NCBI GenBank assembly: GCA_002315855.1
Contig: DCIG01000061.1
Coordinates: forward strand, 30,459 to 59,073
Source: Lentisphaeria bacterium UBA1732
GTDB taxonomy: Bacteria > Verrucomicrobiota > Lentisphaeria > Victivallales > UBA1829
Reading direction: 5' to 3'
Length of the DNA: 28,615 bases
Numbering within the stretch: the first letter of the stretch is position 1; each line of letters begins with the position of its first letter. Below the pieces are notes generated by a model, which was not told the origin of the DNA, searched no databases, and was given only the letters and a program-made list of their open reading frames with translations. Shown here piece after piece: positions 15,328 through 23,658 of the stretch. The position numbers and the translations under genes are program-made.

Positions 15328-16077
15328 ATGAAACCGCTGACCGGCAAACGTGTTATGATTACAGGCGGAGCAATCCGCCTGGGGGCTGTCTTATGCCGTG
15401 CGTTTGCCGCTGCCGGTGCAAATCTGATCATTCATTATCTCCATTCCGGAGAAGATGCCGTAAAATTGGCGAAGTCGCTTCCTGCGGCGTCTTCCGGTGA
15501 ACCGCATCTGACGGTATCCGCCCAGCTGGCGGATACGCCTCAAGCCTGCGCTGTATTCCGCAGTCTGCCGCCTGTGGATATTCTGGTCAACAATGCCGCG
15601 ATATGGGTTCGCTCCGCGAACGGCATGACGCCCGGACTGGAAGCCAAACAGTATGCAATCAATCTGAATACACCTGTCCAGCTCATCCGCGAGCTTGCGT
15701 CTGCGGCGGGAAATCGCGAAGTCTGTGCAGTGAATATTCTGGACGCCGCTGTTCTTCGCCCCGATTTTCAGGCGAAAACCCCCTACGAAGATTCCAAACG
15801 CCGCCTTATGGAGGCCACCCGCTCTCTTGCGGCGGAACTTGCGCCTTTCTGCCGCGTGAATGCCGTTGCACCCGGTCCTGTAATTCCGCCTCCCGAACTC
15901 GGCTCAAACGGTCTGAAACGCACCCCTGCGGCACTGCCATTGAAACGGGCAGTCTCACCTGAAGATGTTGCTTCTGCGGTCGTTTGGCTGGCTTCCGTGC
16001 CATCTGTAACCGGTGCCATTCTGCCCGTGGACTGCGGACAGTCTCTGAATTCCGATTCCAACATAATTTTTTCATGA
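15328..16077 (+). CDS. Short-chain dehydrogenase/reductase, pteridine-reductase-like
   Basis: 249 residues, a classical SDR. The cofactor motif is TGGAIRLG (12-19), the structural NNAAIW motif is at 88-93, and the catalytic Tyr153-x3-Lys157 is in YEDSK. The ending GAILPVDCGQSL is typical. The TGGAxRLG cofactor motif resembles FolM/PTR1-type dihydropteridine reductases, where an Arg follows the glycines and selects NADPH; this substrate is a guess. The start at 15328 is one base after the obg stop (15324-15326), so translation is likely coupled; the longer open frame that begins inside obg is rejected. Confidence 0.85.
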   Translation: MKPLTGKRVMITGGAIRLGAVLCRAFAAAGANLIIHYLHSGEDAVKLAKSLPAASSGEPHLTVSAQLADTPQACAVFRSLPPVDILVNNAAIWVRSANGMTPGLEAKQYAINLNTPVQLIRELASAAGNREVCAVNILDAAVLRPDFQAKTPYEDSKRRLMEATRSLAAELAPFCRVNAVAPGPVIPPPELGSNGLKRTPAALPLKRAVSPEDVASAVVWLASVPSVTGAILPVDCGQSLNSDSNIIFS

Positions 16078-16099
16078 TACCACTGAAAGGAAAATGCTT

Positions 16100-17278
16100 A
16101 TGTCAAACAATCCATCCACTGAACAATCTCAAGCCTCTGTACAAGTTCCGGCTTCCGACTCTTCTTCCGGGAAGCATCCTCTGCTGACTGCGGCTCTGAT
16201 TATCCTTTGCATCATTACCGTTTTCAGCGCATTTCAGAATAAACACAACTACGATAAATCCAAAAATCTTGCGGCGGAACTCGAAAAAATCAACGAGACA
16301 AACAAAGCCGCCCTTGCCGAGTTTGAGGCGAAAGCCGCATCTGTTTCCGAAAAGCTCATCGCCACGGAAAAATCTCTTCAGGAGAAAGATGCCAGTCTCG
16401 CCAATGCACTGAAAGAACGCACCACCGCTGAAAATGCCCGCATCAATGCCGAAAAAGCTCTTCAGGACAACAAGGACAATCTGGCCATTCTGGAAAAGAC
16501 CACGGCTGAAATGGAAAAGCGTTTTCAGATTTCTTCCGCGAGAGACGTAAAACTTCTGGGACTGACATTTGAACAGCCCGTGGAATCTCAGGCGGACAGA
16601 ACGCTTGTTTCGCAGATTGCATCCTCCCTCAGCACAAAAACTCCGGCCGCATTGAAAGCGGCCTGCGAAAAGGCTCTTTCATCCCGCATGTCGATTGCCC
16701 GCGTCCTCAGTTTCAACGCGGCCAACGGATGTGTCAGTGACGGAGTTGCCGGTATCGTGGAAGCGGTTGCCAAAGCGTCCGGTCTGAAAGCCGCAACCCG
16801 TTTTTCATGGGATTTGGACCGAAAAACATTCCGTGTTACTGTAACGATAACGGACCCCGCCAACAAGAATCCTGATGCCGAAATGGTCTTTGGCGGCAAG
16901 GTTTCAAACGAATCCACATATCAGGTTTCTCCGAAATCCACGGTCTTCCCGTTCACATCAATCAACCTGATGTCGAATGCGGAACGTGTTCTGTTTGAAC
17001 GTTCCGGCTGTATTCCGCTGGGGGGAGCCTACATTCATTATTACCGCGTCTTTTCAAAAGGCGCATGGAATCTTGAATATGAATTTCCTGCGAATGTGGA
17101 ACCCGATTCGGTCAATATGAATCTTCTGATGCTTACTCCGGGCGTTGCCGCAAGCTCGTCCATTGCAAATGGCCGCATGAAATTCCACTTCGCGGCAAAC
17201 GGGACAGAAACGACATTCCTTCTGTTTGCGGACAAGCCGTTCTTCCCTCTCCGAGCTTCGCTTCAGCTGAATCAGTAA
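16100..17278 (+). CDS. Membrane-anchored coiled-coil protein of unknown function
   Basis: 392 residues, no recognised family. A short Ser/Gln/Pro-rich cytoplasmic tail (1-26) leads to a single membrane helix (about 27-45, LLTAALIILCIITVFSAF). Then comes a long heptad-rich coiled coil (about 52-145, AAELEKINETNKAALAEFE...), which should lie outside the inner membrane. The rest, about 150-392, is a beta-rich domain (VLSFNAANGCVSDGVAGIVEAV, TRFSWDLDRKTFRVTVTITD, TSINLMSNAERVLFERSGCIPLGGAYIHYY). The start at 16100 is favoured over 16094 because GAAAGGA then has normal spacing. It lies 22 bases after the SDR gene and is closed by a strong terminator, so it is probably the last gene of the obg operon. 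Confidence 0.8.
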   Translation: MSNNPSTEQSQASVQVPASDSSSGKHPLLTAALIILCIITVFSAFQNKHNYDKSKNLAAELEKINETNKAALAEFEAKAASVSEKLIATEKSLQEKDASLANALKERTTAENARINAEKALQDNKDNLAILEKTTAEMEKRFQISSARDVKLLGLTFEQPVESQADRTLVSQIASSLSTKTPAALKAACEKALSSRMSIARVLSFNAANGCVSDGVAGIVEAVAKASGLKAATRFSWDLDRKTFRVTVTITDPANKNPDAEMVFGGKVSNESTYQVSPKSTVFPFTSINLMSNAERVLFERSGCIPLGGAYIHYYRVFSKGAWNLEYEFPANVEPDSVNMNLLMLTPGVAASSSIANGRMKFHFAANGTETTFLLFADKPFFPLRASLQLNQ

Positions 17279-17302
17279 TCCGCTTTCAGCACAGTTTTTC
17301 CT

Positions 17303-17338
17303 TCCCGGCAGCTGCACCTCGCTCTGCCGGGATTTTTT
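17303..17338 (+). terminator. Intrinsic terminator of the obg operon
   Basis: Perfect 9-bp stem TCCCGGCAG (17303-17311) with CTGCCGGGA (17324-17332), followed by six T. It lies between this operon and the convergent recO. Confidence 0.95.
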
Positions 17339-17395
17339 GTGTCTTTCGTGAATGATGAAAGGGTCAGCGGAGATTGGATTGAAACGCAAGCGACA

Positions 17396-18004
17396 TCAGA
17401 AATGATAACTTCGCAAAGCTGTGTCAACCCAGGAAATCATACGGTCGATTTGTTCCTGCGGTATATTCTGCACATCGCTTTCCGCATCCAGTGCACAGCG
17501 GAACAGTTCCGGTAAAGTTTCGGCGAATGGCACAAATTCAGACAGTCCCCCGTGTTCTTTCAGACAGACCAGGCGGGCCAGCATCCGTGCCGGTTCCGGG
17601 GTTCCAGTGCGTTCCATGCGGGAAAGCATTACGGAAAATGCTTTCCAGATATATGGAATCTCCAGCATCGGCGGAGCAATGCGAATCAGCATGGATGCCA
17701 TATCGCAGGCTGAGAGATAACATGCCATGCTTTCCGCCAGTCTGTCATGTGTCGCCAGCAGCTCCATGGAAACCAGAGACGACATGCCGCCGGATGCGGA
17801 TGACGGACGGAAAGAAATGCTGTATTCGCGGAAGACTCCGGCAATGGGAAATGATTTCTTTCCGATGGAGCGCGCGCCCCTCAGCATAAAATCAAGCCGT
17901 CCGAAATCGGGGCTGATTCCGGCGACGATTAAGCTCGTATCGCGGAATGGTGTCTTCCGCAGAATCATGTATGTCGTTTTTTCAGAGGTGGAACGACCAG
18001 CCAT
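17396..18004 (-). CDS. recO: DNA repair protein RecO
   Basis: 202 residues. RecO anneals strands and loads RecA with RecF/RecR. The N-terminal OB fold is recognisable: TTYMILRKTPFRDTSLIVAGISPDFGRLDFMLRGARS fits the RecO opening (pattern ILrxxpyxExSLiv...T...G....laKGaR). A helical second part follows (AESMACYLSACDMASMLIRIAPP). It is shorter than the usual 240 residues, and the CxxC pairs of the zinc finger found in many RecOs are absent. The gene starts three bases past the stop of the RlmN-ankyrin gene and must be translated from the same message. I rate it likely but not certain, because RecO is a divergent family. Confidence 0.78.
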   Translation of the reverse strand: MAGRSTSEKTTYMILRKTPFRDTSLIVAGISPDFGRLDFMLRGARSIGKKSFPIAGVFREYSISFRPSSASGGMSSLVSMELLATHDRLAESMACYLSACDMASMLIRIAPPMLEIPYIWKAFSVMLSRMERTGTPEPARMLARLVCLKEHGGLSEFVPFAETLPELFRCALDAESDVQNIPQEQIDRMISWVDTALRSYHF

Positions 18005-18007
18005 GCC

Positions 18008-20221
18008 TTAAATGAATCCCTTTCTGATTCTTTTTTCACGTTCGGCTTCTTCTTTTTTTTCCGCAATCTCCGTAATGCCGACGATGTATTCCACAGCATC
18101 ACGTGTCATGGCGTATTCGGATGCCGTATTGCCGGTATTATCGATCATGAGCGGATCTGCACCTGCCTCAATAAGCATTTTCATGATTGGCACATTATTG
18201 TTTTCGGAAGCCCAGAAAAGCGGTGTTTTCCCGTCCGCAATCAAACCGTTTCGCGCAAGCAGTTCATGGAAGCCTTCCATGTTTGCCAGCTCCATGCCCC
18301 GGTAAACCCGGTTGATGCTTGTATTCAGCGGCAGTTTGCGGGCCAGCAGGGCTTTCACGATTCTGGTATCATTGGCCGCGATGGCGTGCTTCATGGCGAG
18401 AAGACCGATGACGGTTACTTCATTGTAGCGGTTGAATGTCGTAATTTCCATGCTTGCTCCGGCAAAATGGATTTCACGATTTCCCTCAAATTTGTCCACC
18501 TGCTGAAGCAGATACATTGCCGTTTCCGTGTTGTGATAGTCAATGGCAAGCAGGAGCGGAGTTTCCGCCACATCGGAGAACGCCGTAAGCTCGGCACCAT
18601 GTGCAATCAGTGTATCAATAATGGGAGTTGCGCCGAGCGGAGCCATTGCCGCATACATGACAGCGGTACGTTTCTGCTTGCTGACCGCGGACAAATCCGC
18701 CTTGGAATTGCAGAGCAGTTTCACGACTTCCAAATTGCCGACACGCGCGGCTTCCATGACAGCAGTTTTCCCTAAATTTCCTTTTGCATTGATGTCAGCA
18801 TGGGCTTTGATTAAATGTTCCATGATGGAAGCATCCATTTGTCCCGCCGCATAATGAATGGCACGGTTGCCGCTGTGATCGGTGAGTTCCAGGTCTGCAC
18901 CGCCGGCAATCAGAGCGTCCATGCGTTCAAGATCGGCATTCAGAATTGCCGTCATCAGGGGGGATCGCCCCAACAACGGCTCCGTAAAATTTGGAGATGT
19001 CTCTTTCAGTTCGCGGTTCAGTGCGGTCAAATCACGGTCAGGACTGTTCACAGCCTTCATCAACGCCGTTTGCTGTTCCGTCAGCTCGCTGCTGCCGCGA
19101 CTGAAACAGCAGCATCCTGCGGCAAGCATCATGACCGCTCCGCTCAAAAGCACTGCCAGCACGGGCAAAACCTTTTTCGCCGTATTTTTCAGGGTGGATG
19201 CACGGAGTTGTCCGCAGGCGGCCGTTGCAGAACTTCCCTTTTCCACGCGCACCGTAACCGGGACATGCAGTGTTTTCAGCGCATTTTCAAAACGCTTGAC
19301 GGCATCGCGGGAAGGTCGCTCAAACGCACCTCTTGCTTTGTTGTACGGAATCAGATTGACTTTCGCATGGGCATCTGCCGCCAGCCGCGCAAACTTGCGG
19401 GCTTGTTCCGGAGAATCGTTGATTCCCGCGAGAAGCACATATTCGATGGTCAGCAGACGTCCGGTAACTTCTCTGTGTTCCTGACATGCCTCCAGGATTT
19501 CGTGAATATCGCGACGGAAACGCGTTGCAATCAGCAGGGCGCGAGTTTTGTCATCCGGGGCATGAAGCGACACGGCCAGATTCCACTGTTTCCCGATTTT
19601 CGTCAATGCGCGAATCCCCGGTGTCCAGCCGCTTGTGGAAATCGTAATGCGTCTTTGAGCCAGTGCCACGCCGTCTGGGTTCGTGATAACGTTCAGGGCT
19701 TCCACGAGGTTGTCGAAATTCAGCAGAGGTTCACCGATTCCCATCAAGACCACATTATCGGGAGCGCTGCCCAAATCGCGGCACAGGAGGAAATACTGTT
19801 CGATGATTTCGCCGGAAGTCAGGTTGCGCACCAGTCCGTTTTCGCCGCTGGAACAGAATGCACAGCTTACGGGACACCCCACTTGCGAGCTGAGACAGAA
19901 TGTTGTGCGCCCGTCTTCTGCGGGAATCATGGCGCATTCGATTTTTTCCTGATCCTTCAGTTCCAGCAGAAATTTTGCCGAGCCGTCGTCTGCACTGAAT
20001 TTCTGTACGACTTTCACGGTCGCACATTCAAACGCTTCGGAAAGGATTTGTTTGCATTTTGCGGATAAATTCGTCATCGCCGCCGGATCGACGGTCCATT
20101 TTTTTACGACCCAGTCGTATGCCTGCCCGGCCCGGAAAGATGCTTCGCCGGACGCTTTGAAAACTTCGGCGATTTCTTCTTTGGAAGCGGCGGCAAGGAA
20201 AGTTTTTTGTTCAATCATCAT
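18008..20221 (-). CDS. rlmN: RlmN rRNA/tRNA methyltransferase fused to an ankyrin-repeat lipoprotein
   Basis: 737 residues in one uninterrupted frame. Residues 1-342 are a complete RlmN, a radical-SAM enzyme that methylates C2 of A2503 in 23S rRNA and A37 in some tRNAs. The [4Fe-4S] cysteines are in CPVSCAFC (Cys116, 120, 123); the two catalytic cysteines are Cys109 (RTTFCLSSQVG) and Cys336 (TAACGQLR); MGIGEPL (160-166) is also present. A normal RlmN would end near residue 342. Instead the frame runs into KNTAKKVLPVLAVLL..., a perfect lipoprotein signal peptide with lipobox LAAGC (Cys370, codon 19112-19114), then about six ankyrin repeats (about 405-720). It overlaps the upstream glycosyltransferase stop by 11 bases (GGGGAA ribosome site), and recO follows after three bases. 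Either a real fusion, or an internal CTG start at codon 344 makes a separate lipoprotein. Confidence 0.9.
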   Translation of the reverse strand: MMIEQKTFLAAASKEEIAEVFKASGEASFRAGQAYDWVVKKWTVDPAAMTNLSAKCKQILSEAFECATVKVVQKFSADDGSAKFLLELKDQEKIECAMIPAEDGRTTFCLSSQVGCPVSCAFCSSGENGLVRNLTSGEIIEQYFLLCRDLGSAPDNVVLMGIGEPLLNFDNLVEALNVITNPDGVALAQRRITISTSGWTPGIRALTKIGKQWNLAVSLHAPDDKTRALLIATRFRRDIHEILEACQEHREVTGRLLTIEYVLLAGINDSPEQARKFARLAADAHAKVNLIPYNKARGAFERPSRDAVKRFENALKTLHVPVTVRVEKGSSATAACGQLRASTLKNTAKKVLPVLAVLLSGAVMMLAAGCCCFSRGSSELTEQQTALMKAVNSPDRDLTALNRELKETSPNFTEPLLGRSPLMTAILNADLERMDALIAGGADLELTDHSGNRAIHYAAGQMDASIMEHLIKAHADINAKGNLGKTAVMEAARVGNLEVVKLLCNSKADLSAVSKQKRTAVMYAAMAPLGATPIIDTLIAHGAELTAFSDVAETPLLLAIDYHNTETAMYLLQQVDKFEGNREIHFAGASMEITTFNRYNEVTVIGLLAMKHAIAANDTRIVKALLARKLPLNTSINRVYRGMELANMEGFHELLARNGLIADGKTPLFWASENNNVPIMKMLIEAGADPLMIDNTGNTASEYAMTRDAVEYIVGITEIAEKKEEAEREKRIRKGFI

Positions 20222-21911
20222 AAATGGATTCCCCTTCAGAGAGTTCTTTGTTCAGCATCGTGCCTTTGTACAGATACAGGCTTTCCCCACGGTATTTCTG
20301 CCCGAAAAGCCGTGTCCAGCTTCTTGCGTAATGCGAGGGTATGCCTGATGTCAGAATGTACACTGTTTCCGGTGTTTCCGGGATTTGCTCTTGCGGCAGG
20401 GCGCGGAATTGGAAACCGGAATAATATCCTTCCGCATACAAACCGTTGATTGCAATGTCTTTGTAGATGACGGGACCGTTCTCCGGCGTTACTCCGTCTT
20501 TTCCCATTGCGGCAGCGATTTGGTGCCCCAATATTTTCTTGTTGATGCAGTATTCCGCTTTCACCGGGGAAACGATGAACCAGTTTAACTGCATGAATGC
20601 GGTAAAAACGGTAAGCCACACCAGCCAAATCGGCTTTTTGCTTCTTTTCAGCCGGATTGCCACTCCGAGCAGAATGAATATTCCCGCAATCCCCGCCAGC
20701 ATCATAATGCAAAGAGGCTGACCTGTGATTGGAACGGCTTCGGAAAGCCCCATCGTGGTAAATGTCCCGGCGATGTACTGCACAAACGGTTTGTAGAAGA
20801 AAATGCAGAAAAACGCGATTATCAGGCAAATCAGCACTCCCGATATGATCAGGACGCGGACAATCCAGAAAATCTGCCGAGAATACCGGCGTACCATAAC
20901 ATTGTATTTGGAGGCAATCAGCACGGCAATCAGCGGAATCAGATACAGCAGGTCTCTCTGTTTGCTTTCAGGATTCAGCCACAGAAGCAGTGCCGCCACG
21001 ATAAACAGAACCCGATGATATTTCAGGAACAGCGGTTTTTCTTCCAGCGGATACAGAGCGGGGCAGAAAGGCGCCCACAGAAGAAGCGACCACGGGAACA
21101 GTTTGCAGATTGCCTGAAATGGAAATTCAAAGAAGTGTTTGATTACGGCAAGGATATCCACATCCGCAGGGACAGCCGCTTTGCCAGGATTCGAGGCGAT
21201 GAAGTTTTGTTTGACGGTCAGCCAAACGGAAAATGCGATAATGCAGACTGTTATTGCGATGAGGAAGCCCAGATAACGCTTCAGCTTCAGTCGCGTCCAC
21301 ACCTGAAATGGCCGCTGCTGAAATGCGAGAGGAACAAGGAACAGGAAAAATGCGGTCAATCCTCCGCTGAAAAACGCCAGAATCGCGAAAAGTCCTGTGA
21401 AAATCCATGCCGCATTCCACGAGGCTCTCATACCCCAGTACAGCCACAGCATCCAACCGCTGTAAATGACCAATGCCGTCAGAAGCTGCGGATACCCCTC
21501 CGTTGTCCGTATTCCCGTCAGCAGTGTGGTGAAGGTGATGACTGCCGCAGCCGCCCCTGCCTGACGCCCTAACATACGCCCGGCAATCAAGCCCGTGAGC
21601 AAGGTCAGGACTGCCAGAGAAGCCACCGATACGATTCTCAGGGAATATTCGACGGATACCCCGCACGCATGGATCGCTTTCGCAAATGCGGGAAAGAGCG
21701 GATAGACATGTTCCGCCAGTTGTCCGTGCGCAGTCAGAAGAAACGAAAAACCATGCGTTTCCTGCACCAGAACGGCCTGTGTTCCCTCGGAACCGATCAG
21801 CTCTTCTTTGCTCATCAGAGGCCCGAATGGCATATAGGCGAGCAGAAAACCGCATACAATCACCAAAATGATCAGGAAGACTTTCGGTTGTTTTTCTTCG
21901 AAGATTGCCAT
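20211..21911 (-). CDS. GT39/ArnT-like membrane glycosyltransferase
   Basis: 566 residues, about 11 to 13 predicted membrane helices. The layout is that of ArnT/PMT-type (GT-C fold) transferases, which move a sugar from a polyprenyl-phosphate carrier to lipid A, protein or polysaccharide on the outer face of the inner membrane. After the first helix comes a long loop with EGTQAVLVQETHGFSFLLTAHGQLAEHVYPLFP, where acidic and aromatic residues of the first periplasmic loop usually hold the catalytic Asp; here the loop has EE and E but no obvious DD/DE motif. The C-terminal soluble part (about 460-566) follows the last helix. It is the first gene of the operon with the RlmN fusion and recO. Acceptor and donor cannot be read from the sequence. 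Confidence 0.75.
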   Translation of the reverse strand: MAIFEEKQPKVFLIILVIVCGFLLAYMPFGPLMSKEELIGSEGTQAVLVQETHGFSFLLTAHGQLAEHVYPLFPAFAKAIHACGVSVEYSLRIVSVASLAVLTLLTGLIAGRMLGRQAGAAAAVITFTTLLTGIRTTEGYPQLLTALVIYSGWMLWLYWGMRASWNAAWIFTGLFAILAFFSGGLTAFFLFLVPLAFQQRPFQVWTRLKLKRYLGFLIAITVCIIAFSVWLTVKQNFIASNPGKAAVPADVDILAVIKHFFEFPFQAICKLFPWSLLLWAPFCPALYPLEEKPLFLKYHRVLFIVAALLLWLNPESKQRDLLYLIPLIAVLIASKYNVMVRRYSRQIFWIVRVLIISGVLICLIIAFFCIFFYKPFVQYIAGTFTTMGLSEAVPITGQPLCIMMLAGIAGIFILLGVAIRLKRSKKPIWLVWLTVFTAFMQLNWFIVSPVKAEYCINKKILGHQIAAAMGKDGVTPENGPVIYKDIAINGLYAEGYYSGFQFRALPQEQIPETPETVYILTSGIPSHYARSWTRLFGQKYRGESLYLYKGTMLNKELSEGESIYDD

Positions 21912-21949
21912 TTTTTCAGAGTTGTTTCCATGGATTGGGTTGAAAAATC

Positions 21950-21979
21950 ATGATAGACGGTTTAAATTTACACCGTCAA
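21950..21979 (-). promoter_or_regulatory. Promoter of the GT39-RlmN-RecO operon
   Basis: Minus strand: -35 TTGACG (21974-21979), an 18-base spacer, -10 TATCAT (21950-21955). The spacer and -35 are occupied by a near-perfect palindrome (next entry). Confidence 0.5.
21956..21977. promoter_or_regulatory. 22-bp near-perfect palindrome, candidate operator
   Basis: GACGGT at the left end and ACCGTC at the right end flank TTAAATTTAC; 20 of 22 positions are symmetrical. It lies between the divergent glycosyltransferase operon and the NAD(P)HX repair gene and covers the operon's promoter spacer, as a repressor site would. Confidence 0.5.
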
Positions 21980-22057
21980 TGCGTTTTAGACAAATCAAAT
22001 CTGAAACATTTCCTTATTTTTTAAAAATTCGTCCGTTTCTTTCGGAGAAGTTCTGCC

Positions 22058-23620
22058 ATGATTGCTGTTTCTGCCAGTCAGATGCGTTCCATCGAACAAA
22101 ACATCATCCAAAATCATCAAATCCCATCCATGACGCTCATGCGTACCGCCGGTACAGCATTGGCGGATGTGGCGGAAACTCTTTTTTCGTGGGACAAAAC
22201 TTTTTCGGTCGCCGTTTTCGCGGGGAAAGGCAATAATGGCGGCGATGGTCTGATTGCCGCGCAGGTTCTGCATCAGCGCAACCGCCGCAAGGTGAAAATT
22301 TATCTCACGGTCTCCCCCGATTCCCTTTCCGGGGATGCTTTGAACGCCTGGAATGAACTTGATCCTGAAATTCCATGGACAACTGAAATGCCCTGTGCGG
22401 ACGATTTGAAAAATGCGATGATTCTGGATTGTCTCCTCGGAACAGGTTTTCACGGTTCGCCTCAGGAGCCTGTCCGCTCATGGATTGTGCTTGCAAATTC
22501 CCTGAATTGTCCGGTTGTTTCGGCGGATTTGCCTTCAGGCATGAATCCCGATACAGGCATTGTGGAAGACATTTCTGTCCGCGCTGATTTTACAGTTTCC
22601 TTCGGCGCGCTGAAAAAAGGTCTCCTGCTTGGTGATGCGCCTGCTTTCTGCGGGAAACTGCTTGTTTGCGACCTCGGAATCCCCCACAGCTGTTTTGCAG
22701 GCTTGCCGGATACCGTCGAATACACTTCCGCAGAAGAGATTGCCCCCTTGATTCGTCCCCTTGATGCAGACACGCATAAATTCAAACGCGGTCATGCCGT
22801 GATTGCAGGCGGTTCTGCCGACTATCCCTCTGCCCCGTTACTGACCGCCGAAGCGGCAATGAGAAGCGGGGCAGGCATTGCAACCCTTTTCCTGCCGGAC
22901 TCTGCGCCCGTGTACTGTGTCCCGCCACGAGCTCTGATTCTCCGGCGGGCGGAAACGACCCGACCGGGGTATTTTACGGCATCTTCGGCGGACTGGATAT
23001 TCAGGACGAAACCGTCCGTCCTTGTCGTCGGCATGGGAATCGGTCTTGCTCCCGAAACTTCCTTTTTTCTGGAACAGATTCTCCAGAAAGCAGCCTGCCC
23101 TGTCCTTCTGGATGCCGATGCCCTGACGCTGATTGCACGCAATCCTGATTTGCAGAATATTTTATGCCGCCCCGAACGTTCCTTCCCCGTGGTGATTACG
23201 CCTCATGAGGGGGAAATGGCACGTCTGGAAACAGCGTTCGGCCTTGACGCTTCCCTTTCCCGCATGGATCGTGCGAAAAAGATGGCTCAGAAACTGAATG
23301 GCATCGTGGTTCTGAAAGGTCCCCGGACGGTCGTCAGTGCACCGGACGGACGTTGTTCCCTGAATCTTTCCGGCTCCCCTTGTCTTGCCACAGCGGGCAG
23401 CGGAGACATTCTGGCGGGGATGATTGCAGGGCAGATTTGCGCACTGAAAGCTCATCTGTTTGATGCCTGCCGTACCGGGGTCTGCCTCCATGGAAAAATC
23501 GGAGAACCTGAACTTGGACAGCTTCCCTGTTCAGGACTGATTGCCGATGATTTTCTTCCGAGGATTCCTCAGGCGTTTCTGAAAACCGTGAATCGTGTTC
23601 TGCGGAATATCCACGACTGA
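22058..23620 (+). CDS. nnr: Bifunctional NAD(P)HX epimerase / ADP-dependent NAD(P)HX dehydratase
   Basis: 520 residues. It repairs hydrated NADH and NADPH: the N-terminal YjeF/NnrE domain (about 1-215) epimerises R- to S-NADHX, and the C-terminal ribokinase-like NnrD domain (about 225-515) dehydrates S-NADHX using ADP or ATP. Motifs: ASQMRSIEQ at the start, FAGKGNNGGDG (54-64), DCLLGTGFHG, ADLPSGMNPDTG in the first domain; KRGHAVIAGGS, AAMRSGAGIATL, LDADALTLI, VVITPHEGEMARL, VVLKGPRTVV and the nucleotide-site LATAGSGDILAGMIAG in the second. A GGAGAAG ribosome site lies 8 bases before the ATG. The fused order is the usual bacterial one. It is divergent from the glycosyltransferase operon. Confidence 0.95.
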   Translation: MIAVSASQMRSIEQNIIQNHQIPSMTLMRTAGTALADVAETLFSWDKTFSVAVFAGKGNNGGDGLIAAQVLHQRNRRKVKIYLTVSPDSLSGDALNAWNELDPEIPWTTEMPCADDLKNAMILDCLLGTGFHGSPQEPVRSWIVLANSLNCPVVSADLPSGMNPDTGIVEDISVRADFTVSFGALKKGLLLGDAPAFCGKLLVCDLGIPHSCFAGLPDTVEYTSAEEIAPLIRPLDADTHKFKRGHAVIAGGSADYPSAPLLTAEAAMRSGAGIATLFLPDSAPVYCVPPRALILRRAETTRPGYFTASSADWIFRTKPSVLVVGMGIGLAPETSFFLEQILQKAACPVLLDADALTLIARNPDLQNILCRPERSFPVVITPHEGEMARLETAFGLDASLSRMDRAKKMAQKLNGIVVLKGPRTVVSAPDGRCSLNLSGSPCLATAGSGDILAGMIAGQICALKAHLFDACRTGVCLHGKIGEPELGQLPCSGLIADDFLPRIPQAFLKTVNRVLRNIHD

Positions 23621-23658
23621 ACGGCATCGCCCCTCCCCCGCCGAAGCCGCCTGTCGCC

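Noticed and set aside
14214..15431. 405-codon minus-strand frame over obg
   Set aside because: obg on the plus strand is certain from its G motifs; the opposite frame is a by-product of codon bias.
18815..20068. 417-codon plus-strand frame opposite the RlmN-ankyrin gene
   Set aside because: The minus strand encodes an unmistakable RlmN; the plus-strand product has no domain features.
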